64,000 nucleotides of DNA from Diaphorobacter sp. HDW4A (GTDB lineage Bacteria; Pseudomonadota; Gammaproteobacteria; Burkholderiales; Burkholderiaceae_C): assembly GCF_011305995.1 (NCBI RefSeq), contig NZ_CP049910.1, positions 4,464,001 through 4,528,000 of the forward strand. Direction: 5' to 3'. Below the pieces are notes generated by a model, which saw only the letters and a program-made list of their open reading frames with translations, made no database searches and was not told where the DNA came from. A program made the position numbers and the translations under genes. Positions 49,582 through 58,335 of this stretch are shown here, one piece after another (position 1 is the first letter of the stretch; each line of letters opens with the position of its first letter).

Positions 49582-51330
49582 TCACAGCTTCTGCGCCACC
49601 GCGACGGTGAAGATGCCGAACTCGTCGATGCACTGATCGACCTTGCGAAAGCCCGCCTGTTCGACCAGCGCGTCCATCTCCGCTTGCGAGCGCATGCGCA
49701 TCACCCAGGCGTCGCCCTGGCGGTGCGAGGTAAGCGCCCGCGCGATGAACTCCTGTTGCGGATGCCAGATCTGGCAGGTGTAGACCAGATAGCCGCCCTG
49801 CTCCACCGCCTGCTGCAACCCCGTGAGCGAACGACGCAGCAGATCGTTGTCGTTGAACAGTTCATAGAGACCCGACACCACGGCGAGCGTAACCCGGGGA
49901 TCAATACTGGCGAGCGATTCGGTATTGAACGCATCGCCGTGCACGAACTGCGCGATGTCAGTGAGGCCGCGCTCGGCGATCAGCTTCTGCCCCGCCGCGA
50001 CGTTGATGTCGCTGTAGTCGCGCAGCAAAATCGACGCGGGCCGCTGCGCGAACGAGGCCACCGCATCCAGGATGTAGCGGCCGTGACCCGAGGCGATGTC
50101 GAGCATGCGCAGCGGCTTGCCCTGTTCAGCGAGTCGCTTTGCATATTTCTGCAGCAGCCGCTCGATCAGCGTCTTGCGCACGCGAATGCCGCGCCAACCG
50201 ATGGCGTTGAGGTACTGTTTGTCCATCAGCCTGCCGAGAAATCCCCTGCTCTCAGGCTGGTTGCGGTAGACGAAATCGAGCGTGCTGCCCGAGTCATAAC
50301 CCGTGTCCTCGCCGATCTTGAGGCCCGCAGAAAAGCGGCTGCCGAATTTGAGATTGCCCTTGGCCATCTTCCAGTAACGGTCGCGCAGCGAGCCAGTGGG
50401 CAACGGCGTGCTGAGCTCCTCGGCCAGCGCGCAACCCGAGCCGATGCGGTCGGCATTAAGCACATCGGGCGCCACATAGGGCACAGAAAAACACTGCGTG
50501 ATGAAGCGCTGGATCTTGCGCACCGCAATCGCGCGGTCCTTCTCGCCGAGCGTGTCGTGATAGAAACCAGGCAGCGTGTGAAATTCCTTGAGCGGATGCG
50601 GCAGTCGCTGATAGAACGCGAACTGCGGCTTGCGCTGCACCACGAAATCCGAGCCCGAGGACAGCACCTGCGTGGGCACGTGAATGTCCTGTGAACTCGC
50701 GACGATGCGGTCCGACGCCTCATACAGGCCGAGCAACATGCGCACCGAAATCGCGCGCGCGATCTGCGGATCGGTGTCGTAAGCAGCGGCGCGTTCTTTG
50801 TCGTGCGTGAGCATGCCGGACTTCACGTAGCTCGTGATGAAGAAGTTGCCACGCAGCTTGTGCATCAGCGTGAGCCCGGGCCGGGCAAACGGCACATAGA
50901 GCTTGATGTCAAACGCGGGCGATGCCAGGCACAGCGCGCGGATCTTGGGCGCATAGTCATGCACCCACGTGGCGGCCAGCACCGCGCCCACACTCTGCGC
51001 GACGATGGCCATGTTCTCGATGGGCACGCCGAACGCATGCTGCAGATGTCGGGTGAAATGCTCTATGTCCTCCACGCAAGCAGAGAATGACGGAGCATCG
51101 CCGCGCTCGCCGGGCGATTGCCCATGCCCGCGTGCATCCCATGCATAGACATCGAAGTCCGGCAGATCGAGCTCGTCCACCAGATGCGCCATACGCCCCG
51201 AATGCTCGTGTCCCCGATGGAACAGCAGCACCGCCTTCTTCTCTGCTCCGGGCGCGCTGGCCTGCCAGCGCTGGAAGAACAACTCCGTTCCGTCATGACT
51301 CACAAACCGATGTTGGCTATTGACTCTCAT
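49582..51330 (-). CDS. Alpha/beta hydrolase fused to SAM-dependent methyltransferase (YnbC-like)
   Basis: 582 residues from ATG 51330, with GGAGGG upstream. Residues 1 to about 290 are a serine-aminopeptidase/monoacylglycerol-lipase-like hydrolase. The oxyanion region is LLFHRGHEHSGRM, the nucleophile elbow AQSVGA (Ala in place of the first Gly of GxSxG), the acid in SDFVV and the His in GFYHDTLG. Residues about 380-582 are a class I methyltransferase with motif I LDIASGHGRY. The fusion fits an enzyme that removes an acyl group and methylates a lipid or its head group; the substrate is unknown. It lies 59 bp after the phosphatidyltransferase gene. Confidence 0.87.
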   Translation of the reverse strand: MRVNSQHRFVSHDGTELFFQRWQASAPGAEKKAVLLFHRGHEHSGRMAHLVDELDLPDFDVYAWDARGHGQSPGERGDAPSFSACVEDIEHFTRHLQHAFGVPIENMAIVAQSVGAVLAATWVHDYAPKIRALCLASPAFDIKLYVPFARPGLTLMHKLRGNFFITSYVKSGMLTHDKERAAAYDTDPQIARAISVRMLLGLYEASDRIVASSQDIHVPTQVLSSGSDFVVQRKPQFAFYQRLPHPLKEFHTLPGFYHDTLGEKDRAIAVRKIQRFITQCFSVPYVAPDVLNADRIGSGCALAEELSTPLPTGSLRDRYWKMAKGNLKFGSRFSAGLKIGEDTGYDSGSTLDFVYRNQPESRGFLGRLMDKQYLNAIGWRGIRVRKTLIERLLQKYAKRLAEQGKPLRMLDIASGHGRYILDAVASFAQRPASILLRDYSDINVAAGQKLIAERGLTDIAQFVHGDAFNTESLASIDPRVTLAVVSGLYELFNDNDLLRRSLTGLQQAVEQGGYLVYTCQIWHPQQEFIARALTSHRQGDAWVMRMRSQAEMDALVEQAGFRKVDQCIDEFGIFTVAVAQKL

Positions 51331-51389
51331 GCACCCTCCCGTGTGGATGTACCAGAAACCCGATGATGATTTTGAAGATGTCCGCGTAT

Positions 51390-52037
51390 TCAGCGTGCTG
51401 TCCGCGCCGTAACAATGCCGTTTCTGATCCGATTGAAGATGGTTCGCAGCAGCAGTCCGGCGACGACGGCCAGCAGCACGCTGCAGATGTGGGAGAGCCA
51501 TTGCGGTGTCGCGCCGAGCGAAGGTGCCGCCACCAGTACCACGGCGATCAGGCCGAACGCGAACGCCCGGTCGCTCTTGCCCATGGGGCCGTCATAGCGG
51601 CGCTCGGTGCCCACCAGCGGCGCCATCACGCCGGCGTATTCGCTGAGGCCGGCCAAAAACACGACCGCGAACAGCAGCCACGGATCGATGGCCGCAAAGG
51701 CGACGAAACAGGCGTAGAGCGCGGTGTCAGACACCACATCGCAGAGTTCGTTGTAGTACGCGCCGAGTGTCGACTGCTGGCCAAATTCGCGCGCGAGCAT
51801 GCCGTCGATGGCATTGAAGGCCATGCGCACCAGCATCCAAGCCGGGAATAGCAGAAGCCACGCAGTAGCGGTGCCGCTGCGGTGATGAAAGAAGTACAGA
51901 AACCCTGCGAGACACACCGAGACGAGCATCGCCGTCAGCGTGACCTGATTGGCCGTGACCCCTGCGCGATGCAGGCCGGTCACGAGCGGTCTCAGAAGGT
52001 TTTGAAATGCAGGCTTCAGTTGATAGATCGATGGCAT
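51390..52037 (-). CDS. CDP-alcohol phosphatidyltransferase family protein (YnbA-like)
   Basis: 215 residues, about six helices, inner membrane; first gene of the six-gene lipid operon. The family motif DxxDGxxARx8Gx3Dx3D is recognisable at residues 75-97 but reads N-AI-DG-ML-AR...G-AYY-N-ELC-D. The first and third Asp, which bind metal and activate the acceptor in characterised enzymes, are Asn. It would normally join CDP-diacylglycerol to an alcohol. The altered motif could mean a changed acceptor or a subfamily trait. It starts MPSIYQLKPAFQNLLRPLV. Confidence 0.85.
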   Translation of the reverse strand: MPSIYQLKPAFQNLLRPLVTGLHRAGVTANQVTLTAMLVSVCLAGFLYFFHHRSGTATAWLLLFPAWMLVRMAFNAIDGMLAREFGQQSTLGAYYNELCDVVSDTALYACFVAFAAIDPWLLFAVVFLAGLSEYAGVMAPLVGTERRYDGPMGKSDRAFAFGLIAVVLVAAPSLGATPQWLSHICSVLLAVVAGLLLRTIFNRIRNGIVTARTAR

Positions 52038-52080
52038 GTGAATGCGGTGATTCGTTCAGGTCATCCAACCCGTTCGCCGC

Positions 52081-52086
52081 ATTCTA
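52081..52086 (-). promoter_or_regulatory. Candidate -10 element of the lipid operon
   Basis: TAGAAT on the minus strand, 44-49 nt upstream of the start codon at 52037. The expected -35 position is very G/C-rich with no TTGACA-like hexamer. It is the only reasonable -10 in the 136-bp gap to ung. Confidence 0.35.
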
Positions 52087-52173
52087 CGCACGCCGCGCGC
52101 CGCGCCTTCTTCGCGTTTGCGCGCATGCCGGAGCCCCCACTCTGACACTCCAGCATCGCGCGCAAAAACTGCA

Positions 52174-52911
52174 TCAGAGCCCATTGCGTTCGCGAAACTC
52201 GCGCGCCTTGCCAAAGTGCCCGTTGCCGATGAACGGCACTGGCGGGCGCAGCGCCGACAGCGGCGACGGGTGATTGCTCATCAGCACCAGATGCCCGCGA
52301 TCCTGCGGAATGAAGGCGCGCTTGGATTGCGCATGGTTGCCCCACAACATGAAGACCACCGGCTTGTCGCCCTCGGCCACGTGCTTGATGACCGCATCGG
52401 TCAGCAGCTCCCAGCCCTTACCCGAGTGGCTGGCCGCCTGGCCTTCTTCGACCGTGAGGCAGGTATTGAGCAGCAGCACGCCGTGCGTTGCCCACTTCAC
52501 CAGACTGCCGCCCGGATCAGGGAATGACGGAAACGGTGTACCCAGATCGCGCAGCATTTCCTTGAAGATGTTCTGCAATGACGGCGGCACACGCACGCCC
52601 GGCGCCACCGAAAACGCAAGGCCTTCTGCCTGCCCGCGACCATGATAGGGATCCTGTCCGAGGATCACCACGCGTACACCTTCAGGAGGTGTGAGCTCGA
52701 GTGCACGCAGCGGCTTGGGCGGAAAGATCACCGCCCCCGCATCGAGCCGCGATTGCAGGTGGGCAAGCAGCGATTGCCCCTTGGCGCTCGCGAAGAAGTC
52801 ATCGACCAAGGGCGCCCATCCGGCGGCCACGGGCCAGTCGGATGGCACCGCACTGGCCAATTGGGTGATGGAGGGATCGGGGGCGTTAAAGAGTGCGTCT
52901 GGCGTGCTCAT
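52174..52911 (-). CDS. ung: Uracil-DNA glycosylase (family 1)
   Basis: Excises uracil from DNA, starting base-excision repair; 245 residues. The catalytic motif [17 protein letters not shown] holds the activating Asp near residue 87, and the second motif HPSPLSA holds the catalytic His near residue 215. It starts [20 protein letters not shown], slightly longer at the N-terminus than the E. coli enzyme. It is transcribed separately from the lipid operon by a 136-bp gap. Confidence 0.98.
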   Translation of the reverse strand: MSTPDALFNAPDPSITQLASAVPSDWPVAAGWAPLVDDFFASAKGQSLLAHLQSRLDAGAVIFPPKPLRALELTPPEGVRVVILGQDPYHGRGQAEGLAFSVAPGVRVPPSLQNIFKEMLRDLGTPFPSFPDPGGSLVKWATHGVLLLNTCLTVEEGQAASHSGKGWELLTDAVIKHVAEGDKPVVFMLWGNHAQSKRAFIPQDRGHLVLMSNHPSPLSALRPPVPFIGNGHFGKAREFRERNGL

Positions 52912-52980
52912 GAAGCGGCAAATCGTCCGGTTGCGCTGCCCTGCAGCGTGAGCCGCAAGGATACCGGATGAATGTGCGCC

Positions 52981-54501
52981 TCAATGTCGCAGCAGATGCC
53001 TTCTGCGCAACGCGGCCAGCGACAGCATCAGTGCCGCGCCCATCAGTCCCCACAGATTCCACAGCGGAACCGCAACACTTCCACCGGAACTGGTGACCAC
53101 CACCATCACGCCGCCCGGGTCCTTGATCGTGCCGTTGGCCAGCAGGTCATCATCACCCTCCGCGCCATCGATGAGCGAGAGCGTGTAGCTGTTGCCCGTC
53201 ACGCTGAAGCCCCCGAACGCATACCAGTGCGGAGCGGTGTTCGACGGCGTGGGGCCATATTTCCAGTACTGTGCGCCTGCGGGAATCGCCTGCGCGAGCG
53301 TGACCGTCAGTTGCGCAGCCGCGCCCGGCGCACAACCAGTCGCCGACACATTGAGCAAGCCGAACGGATATGCAGCAGCGCCCTGCGGAGGAGGCACCGG
53401 CGCGCTTGTCACCGGCTGGAATCCCGACACCGGTTGCAGCACGCAGCTTGTCGCCGAGCCCCCTGCACCGGCGAGCGCGACGGTCGCGCTGCCAATCGCT
53501 GCGCCACCTGTCGTCGGCACCGATACCACCACACCGTTTGATCCAGCGGTCGGCACGGCAAAGCTTACGCTGTTGGAAGCAGGACCTGTGGTGGTTGATG
53601 TCGTAGCCGCAACAATGCAGCTGTAGGTCGCACCGGCCGTCAACCCCGCCACCGTGATGGGCGATGCGACCGCACCGCCCGTGAGCGCCGCGCCACCACC
53701 CTGTGGCGTGCATTGCGCGGTGTAACCCGTCACCGTCTGCACGGGAACGCTCGCCACGGGCGTGAACGACAACACCGCACTCGCTCCCTGCACAAAATAG
53801 TTGACGATGGTCGGTGCGCCCAGTTGCGCCGCCGGGGCGCCGCTGTTGATACTGACCGCATCCACGCCGAAGAAAAGGCTCTGGCGGTTGTCGACTTCGG
53901 CAATGCGCAGTCGAACCGTCTGACCTGCGTAGCTGGACATGTCAAGCGTCACAGTCTGGTAGCCACTGCCTTGGACTGGATACGTCGGCGTCGCGCCCGA
54001 CGCGGGCCACTGGAACACATTGGCCAGCACGCCGGAGCCCACATCGTCGAGCGTCGCTGCGGGCTTCATCACATCGATGCGCGCCTGCTGGTTAGGGGTG
54101 GCGAGCGTGTAGTCTAGCGTGGCGGGCGCTGCGGCCAGGCTGCTCGCGCTTTGCACATAGACCTGCGCGGTCAGCGTGGCGGGATAGCCGGCGGGGATGG
54201 CGATATCCTGGTACAGCACGTGACTGCCGGGGCCGGGCTGGTCGCTCATCGCGGCGAATGTGCCTTGCGGCGACGCAGCCACTGTGACCGGCGTGACCGC
54301 GCTCTTGTTGCCCTGCTGCGCCAGAAAGCCGCCGCGGGAGCCGCTCTGCATGAACGTCTGCCAACCCGCAAACGTGGCGGAGCCGACCCCGCCATTCGAT
54401 TCGAAACCACCGTTGGCGACCAGTTCCGTAGCGTGCCCGGTGCTCGCGACCGCAAGCGCCAGCCATAGCGCCGCGCCCAATGTCCGTCGTAGGCTTTTCA
54501 T
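52981..54501 (-). CDS. Secreted surface protein with fibronectin-like and choice-of-anchor U domains and IPTL-CTERM-like tail
   Basis: 506 residues with a Sec signal (RTLGAALWLALAVASTGHA). N-terminal half (25-220): a beta-rich carbohydrate-binding-like domain beginning ELVANGGFESN. Middle (230-320): a fibronectin-III-like domain (PTIVNYFVQGASAVLSFTPV). Then about 325-470: a domain ending YAFGGFSVTGNSYTLSLIDG and DDDLLANGTIKDPGG, like the choice-of-anchor U domain. The tail is VPLWNLWGLMGAALMLSLAA followed by RRRH: a P-x-W motif, a helix and a basic end, like IPTL-CTERM sorting signals. It is probably surface-anchored or processed by a sorting enzyme, which is not in the window. Confidence 0.75.
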   Translation of the reverse strand: MKSLRRTLGAALWLALAVASTGHATELVANGGFESNGGVGSATFAGWQTFMQSGSRGGFLAQQGNKSAVTPVTVAASPQGTFAAMSDQPGPGSHVLYQDIAIPAGYPATLTAQVYVQSASSLAAAPATLDYTLATPNQQARIDVMKPAATLDDVGSGVLANVFQWPASGATPTYPVQGSGYQTVTLDMSSYAGQTVRLRIAEVDNRQSLFFGVDAVSINSGAPAAQLGAPTIVNYFVQGASAVLSFTPVASVPVQTVTGYTAQCTPQGGGAALTGGAVASPITVAGLTAGATYSCIVAATTSTTTGPASNSVSFAVPTAGSNGVVVSVPTTGGAAIGSATVALAGAGGSATSCVLQPVSGFQPVTSAPVPPPQGAAAYPFGLLNVSATGCAPGAAAQLTVTLAQAIPAGAQYWKYGPTPSNTAPHWYAFGGFSVTGNSYTLSLIDGAEGDDDLLANGTIKDPGGVMVVVTSSGGSVAVPLWNLWGLMGAALMLSLAALRRRHLLRH

Positions 54502-54527
54502 GGCTCGTGTTCCCTGCGGCGGGCCGC

Positions 54528-55301
54528 TCAGCGTTCGTAGACGGTATCGGTCGGGGTGCTGGGAATAGTGTTGCCTTCAAATCGATTGTTGTTGAAGGAA
54601 ATGATCTTGCCGGTGCTCACCGTGTCGTCATCCTTCAGAAGGCTGAACGCCTGGTAACTGCCAGAAATGGTGGAGTTGGAGAGGTAGACCGTGCTGGCAT
54701 CGTCCTTCACGTGGACGGCGGCACTGCTGTCCGTGGTCCCCGAATTCACGTTGTAGATCGAGGTGTTCTGCACAAACACCTTGGTCGCCGCACCGACTTC
54801 GAGAAGAATGCCTGCCTTGGCCGCTGTCTGAATCTTCACGTTCTCGATGAACACCTGGTCCGCCTTCAATATCCGGATCGCGATCGGTCCGATGGTCGTG
54901 CCGCTGCCTGTCAGCGTAAGGTTGCGGAGTACCACCGTGCCACCTGTCGGCAGATTGATGTTGATACCGTTCGTGCCCGAGAAAAGGATGCTGCCGATCG
55001 CGCCCGTGCTGCCGTCGAGAATGATGGGCTTGACGATGGTGACTGTGCCGAAACCGCCTGGATCGAGTACATCGATTTCACCACCAGAGGCAGTCTTGGA
55101 GATCGCGCCGGCAAAGGTCTTGCAGGGGGCCGTGCGACTGCATGGATTGACATCGTCCCCCACTCCGGAGACCCATGTGCGCGTCGCCTGCGCATGCGCC
55201 GAAGTCGACAAAAGCATCGACAGAAAAACAAAGAGCAGGAGCACGAACACCGTCATGCATTTGCGTTGAACCAAATCCGCGATCCCCGTCGTATCCATCA
55301 T
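54528..55301 (-). CDS. Secreted right-handed parallel beta-helix protein
   Basis: 257 residues from ATG 55301, chosen because GGGAG is well spaced before it. The signal core VFVLLLFVFLSMLLSTSAHA starts at about residue 18; a shorter start at 55256 would give a conventional signal but has no ribosome-binding site. The mature part starts near TRTWVSGVGDDVNPCSR, which with APCKTFAGAIS carries a possible disulfide, followed by repeated beta-strand turns rich in T, N, G and I (LRNLTLTGSG; FIENVKIQTA; YLSNSTISGS). Such repeats form parallel beta-helices. It lies 26 bp upstream of the IPTL-CTERM-like gene, so the pair may be co-expressed. Function unknown. Confidence 0.75.
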   Translation of the reverse strand: MMDTTGIADLVQRKCMTVFVLLLFVFLSMLLSTSAHAQATRTWVSGVGDDVNPCSRTAPCKTFAGAISKTASGGEIDVLDPGGFGTVTIVKPIILDGSTGAIGSILFSGTNGININLPTGGTVVLRNLTLTGSGTTIGPIAIRILKADQVFIENVKIQTAAKAGILLEVGAATKVFVQNTSIYNVNSGTTDSSAAVHVKDDASTVYLSNSTISGSYQAFSLLKDDDTVSTGKIISFNNNRFEGNTIPSTPTDTVYER

Positions 55302-55445
55302 TGCGTGTCTCCCTGTTACATGCTTTTGCATTCGGCGGGAGTATCGCGCTCAGTCGAGCATCGCATGATGGAAAATTTCTATACCCCTCTTGTTATCGAT
55401 TGACGAAAATCTCACTGCTTCAATCGAAATTGCTTCATTGAATAC

Positions 55446-55474
55446 AAAAAGAACGGCACGGAGAGCGCCGTTCT
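55446..55474 (-). terminator. Terminator of the trp operon
   Basis: 8-bp stem (AGAACGGC/GCCGTTCT) with a 9-nt loop. On the minus strand it is followed by TTTTTG. It lies 39 bp after the trpC stop. Confidence 0.88.
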
Positions 55475-55512
55475 GGTTCTTGTGGGCATCTGAATCGTGC
55501 GCGTCTTGCGAA

Positions 55513-56313
55513 TCAGGCGAACAGCTTGGCCAGCGCTTGGCCGGGCTCGTCCGCACGCATGAATGCTTCACCGACGAGGAACGCATTCACGCCTGCATCG
55601 CGCATGGTCTTCACATCCTCGGTGCTGAGAATGCCCGATTCGGTCACCAACAGTTTGTCCGCGGGCACGCGTTTCTGCAGGTCGAGCGTGGTCTGCAGGC
55701 TCACCTCAAACGTGCGCAGATTGCGGTTGTTGATGCCGAGCAGCGGCGTCTTGAGCTTGAGTGCGCGGTCGAGTTCCTCGCCGTCGTGCACTTCGACCAG
55801 CACGGCCATGTCGAGGCTGCGGGCGATGTTTTCCATCTCCACCATCTGTACGTCGTCGAGGCAGGCGGCGATCAGCAGCACGGCATCGGCACCCATCGCG
55901 CGCGATTCGTAGATCTGGTAAGGATCGATCATGAAATCCTTGCGCAGCACCGGCAGGCCGCAACTGGCACGTGCCTGCTTCAGAAAGTCGGGCTGGCCCT
56001 GGAAGAACTGGCGATCAGTGAGCACCGACAGACACGCCGCGCTCACCTTGCCATTGCCCTCTGCGTAGCTCTGTGCAATGTCGGCGGGAACGAAGTCCTC
56101 ACGGATCACACCCTTGCTCGGGCTGGCCTTCTTCACTTCGGCAATCACCGCCGCCTGGTTCTTCGCGATCTTGGCTTTCAACGCGCCGACGAAATCGCGG
56201 GTGAGCACGCGGCTTTCCGCGTCACGGCGCATATCTTCGAACGACATGCGCTCCTTGGCTGCTGCGACTTCTGCGACCTTGACGTCGCAGATCTGCTTCA
56301 AAATATCTGACAT
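55513..56313 (-). CDS. trpC: Indole-3-glycerol phosphate synthase
   Basis: 266 residues from ATG 56313 ([20 protein letters not shown]), a TIM barrel. The family signatures are [20 protein letters not shown] near residue 66, [20 protein letters not shown] near 125 and [14 protein letters not shown] near 190, including catalytic Lys and Glu positions. It is a monofunctional TrpC with no fused TrpF. Last gene of the operon, 22 bp after trpD. Confidence 0.98.
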   Translation of the reverse strand: MSDILKQICDVKVAEVAAAKERMSFEDMRRDAESRVLTRDFVGALKAKIAKNQAAVIAEVKKASPSKGVIREDFVPADIAQSYAEGNGKVSAACLSVLTDRQFFQGQPDFLKQARASCGLPVLRKDFMIDPYQIYESRAMGADAVLLIAACLDDVQMVEMENIARSLDMAVLVEVHDGEELDRALKLKTPLLGINNRNLRTFEVSLQTTLDLQKRVPADKLLVTESGILSTEDVKTMRDAGVNAFLVGEAFMRADEPGQALAKLFA

Positions 56314-56335
56314 ATGTTTCTCTCCGCGTGCCGCT

Positions 56336-57367
56336 TCAGGCCGCAAACTTCTGCGTGAATTTCACCAGCTCTTCGAGCTTCTTGAGCGCCGCACCGTTGT
56401 CCAGCGCTGCCCGAGCTTTCTTGATGCCGTCTTCAATCGACGATGCCACGTTGGCGGCATAGAGCGCTGCGCCCGCGTTCAGGCACACGATGTCGCGCGC
56501 GGGGCCTTCGTCGCCCTTGAGCACGCCCGTCAACATGGCCTTGGATTCTTCCGGCGTCTCCACGCGGAACGCGCGGGTGCCGACCATGCGCAGGCCAAAG
56601 TCTTCAGGATGGACTTCGTATTCGCGCACCACGCCGTCCTTGAGTTCACCGACCAGCGTGCCTGCGCCGAGGCTGATCTCGTCGAGCCCGTCGCGGCCGT
56701 AGACCACCAGCGCGTGCTCCGCCCCGAGGCGCTGCAACGCGCGCACCTGGATGCCGACCAGATCCTCGTGGAACACACCCATGAGGATGTTGGGCGCGCT
56801 TGCGGGATTGGTGAGCGGGCCGAGGATGTTGAAGATGGTGCGCACACCAAGTTCCTTGCGCACCGGCGCGACGTTCTTCATCGCGGGGTGGTGGTTGGGC
56901 GCGAACATGAAGCCGATGCCGACATCGGCGATGCTCTGCGCGATCTGCTCGGGCTTCAGATTGATGTTGACGCCGAGCGCTTCCATCACATCCGCGCTGC
57001 CCGACTTGCTGCTCACGCTGCGCCCGCCGTGCTTGCTGACTTTGCCGCCGGCCGCCGCAATCACGAAGGTCGAGCAGGTGGAGATGTTGAAGGTGTTCGC
57101 ACCGTCGCCACCTGTGCCGACGATGTCGACCAGGTTCTGCTTGCTCGCGACGTTGACCTTGTTGGAGAACTCGCGCATGACTTCGGCCGCAGCCGAGATC
57201 TCGCCGATGGTTTCCTTCTTCACGCGCAGGCCGGTGATGATGGACGCGGTCATCACGGGCGACATCTCACCACGCATGATCATGCGCATCAGATGCAGCA
57301 TTTCGTCGTGGAAAATTTCGCGGTGTTCGATGGTGCGCTGCAGCGCTTCCTGAGGTGTGATAGACAT
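56336..57367 (-). CDS. trpD: Anthranilate phosphoribosyltransferase
   Basis: 343 residues, starting [20 protein letters not shown]. The PRPP-binding glycine loop [18 protein letters not shown] is near residue 82, followed by [20 protein letters not shown]. Transfers phosphoribose to anthranilate, the second tryptophan-specific step. Separate from trpG, unlike the fused enteric TrpGD. 21 bp after trpG. Confidence 0.98.
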   Translation of the reverse strand: MSITPQEALQRTIEHREIFHDEMLHLMRMIMRGEMSPVMTASIITGLRVKKETIGEISAAAEVMREFSNKVNVASKQNLVDIVGTGGDGANTFNISTCSTFVIAAAGGKVSKHGGRSVSSKSGSADVMEALGVNINLKPEQIAQSIADVGIGFMFAPNHHPAMKNVAPVRKELGVRTIFNILGPLTNPASAPNILMGVFHEDLVGIQVRALQRLGAEHALVVYGRDGLDEISLGAGTLVGELKDGVVREYEVHPEDFGLRMVGTRAFRVETPEESKAMLTGVLKGDEGPARDIVCLNAGAALYAANVASSIEDGIKKARAALDNGAALKKLEELVKFTQKFAA

Positions 57368-57388
57368 GAGTTTTCCCTCGTTCCCTGT

Positions 57389-57982
57389 TCAGCGTTGTTC
57401 AAGAAAATTGCGCAGCATCGCGTGACCATGCTCGGTCAGAATGCTCTCGGGGTGGAACTGCACGCCTTCCACAGCCAGCGTCTTGTGGCGCACACCCTGA
57501 ATCTCGCCGTCCTCGCTGGTCGCGGTGACTTCAAGCACATCGGGGCAGGTCTTCCTGTCGATGACCAGCGAGTGATAACGGTTAACCGTGAACTCCTTGG
57601 GCAGATCGGCGAACACGCCCTTCTGGTCCGTGGAGATCACACTGGTCTTGCCATGCATCTGTTGCACCGCGCGGATGATGTCGCCACCAAACGCCGCACC
57701 AATTGCCTGATGGCCGAGGCACACGCCCAGCACCGGCAGCTTGCCCGCAAAGTGCTTGATGGCAGCCACCGAAATGCCCGCCTCGTTGGGCGAACAAGGG
57801 CCCGGCGAAATCACGATGCGCGTGATACCTTCGCGCAGGGCGATAGCCTTTACCTCGTCCATGGTCGCCTCGTCGTTGCGCACCACATGCACCTCGGCAC
57901 CGAGTTCGGCCAAGTACTGCACGATGTTGTAGGTGAAGCTGTCGTAATTGTCGACCATCAGCAGCTTGATCTTTTCAGTCAT
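57389..57982 (-). CDS. trpG: Anthranilate synthase component II (glutamine amidotransferase)
   Basis: 197 residues, class I amidotransferase. The nucleophile Cys is in [18 protein letters not shown] near residue 84, and the His-Glu pair in [12 protein letters not shown] near residue 176. It supplies ammonia to TrpE. The start overlaps the chorismate mutase stop (ATGA, 57979-57982), so the two are translationally coupled. Confidence 0.98.
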   Translation of the reverse strand: MTEKIKLLMVDNYDSFTYNIVQYLAELGAEVHVVRNDEATMDEVKAIALREGITRIVISPGPCSPNEAGISVAAIKHFAGKLPVLGVCLGHQAIGAAFGGDIIRAVQQMHGKTSVISTDQKGVFADLPKEFTVNRYHSLVIDRKTCPDVLEVTATSEDGEIQGVRHKTLAVEGVQFHPESILTEHGHAMLRNFLEQR

Positions 57983-58335
57983 GACGCTGCACTCCCTTGT
58001 GTGTTGCGGGGCTCAAGGCCCTCGGCGCGCATGCGCGCCAGTTCTTCATGTTCGTAGTCGATGTAGCAGGTGATCATCGCGCGGTAAATGCGCTCGATGA
58101 GGTCGGCGTTTCCGCCCTCGCGTTCGGCCTTGGGACGCACGCGTTCGATGATGGCGTCAATACGGTCCTGGTCGAACACCAGGTTCTCGTCGTTCTTCAC
58201 CTTGGCCGCCTGCGTCATATAGCCGCTGCGCTCCACAAGCAGTGGCACGAGGAGATCGTCAAGAGCGTTCACGCCCGCACGAACATCCGTCATGGATTCG
58301 CAGCTCTTCACCTTGTCAATTGCCCGGGCCGTCAT
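57979..58335 (-). CDS. Chorismate mutase (AroQ fold), inside the trp operon
   Basis: 118 residues from ATG 58335, overlapping the trpE stop by one base (TGATG). All-helical AroQ fold: [23 protein letters not shown] near residues 27-49 carries the first active-site Arg and Lys, and [18 protein letters not shown] the next. It converts chorismate to prephenate, the branch that competes with TrpE. The absence of a signal peptide indicates a cytoplasmic enzyme. Placement between trpE and trpG couples both users of chorismate on one message. Confidence 0.9.
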   Translation of the reverse strand: MTARAIDKVKSCESMTDVRAGVNALDDLLVPLLVERSGYMTQAAKVKNDENLVFDQDRIDAIIERVRPKAEREGGNADLIERIYRAMITCYIDYEHEELARMRAEGLEPRNTQGSAAS

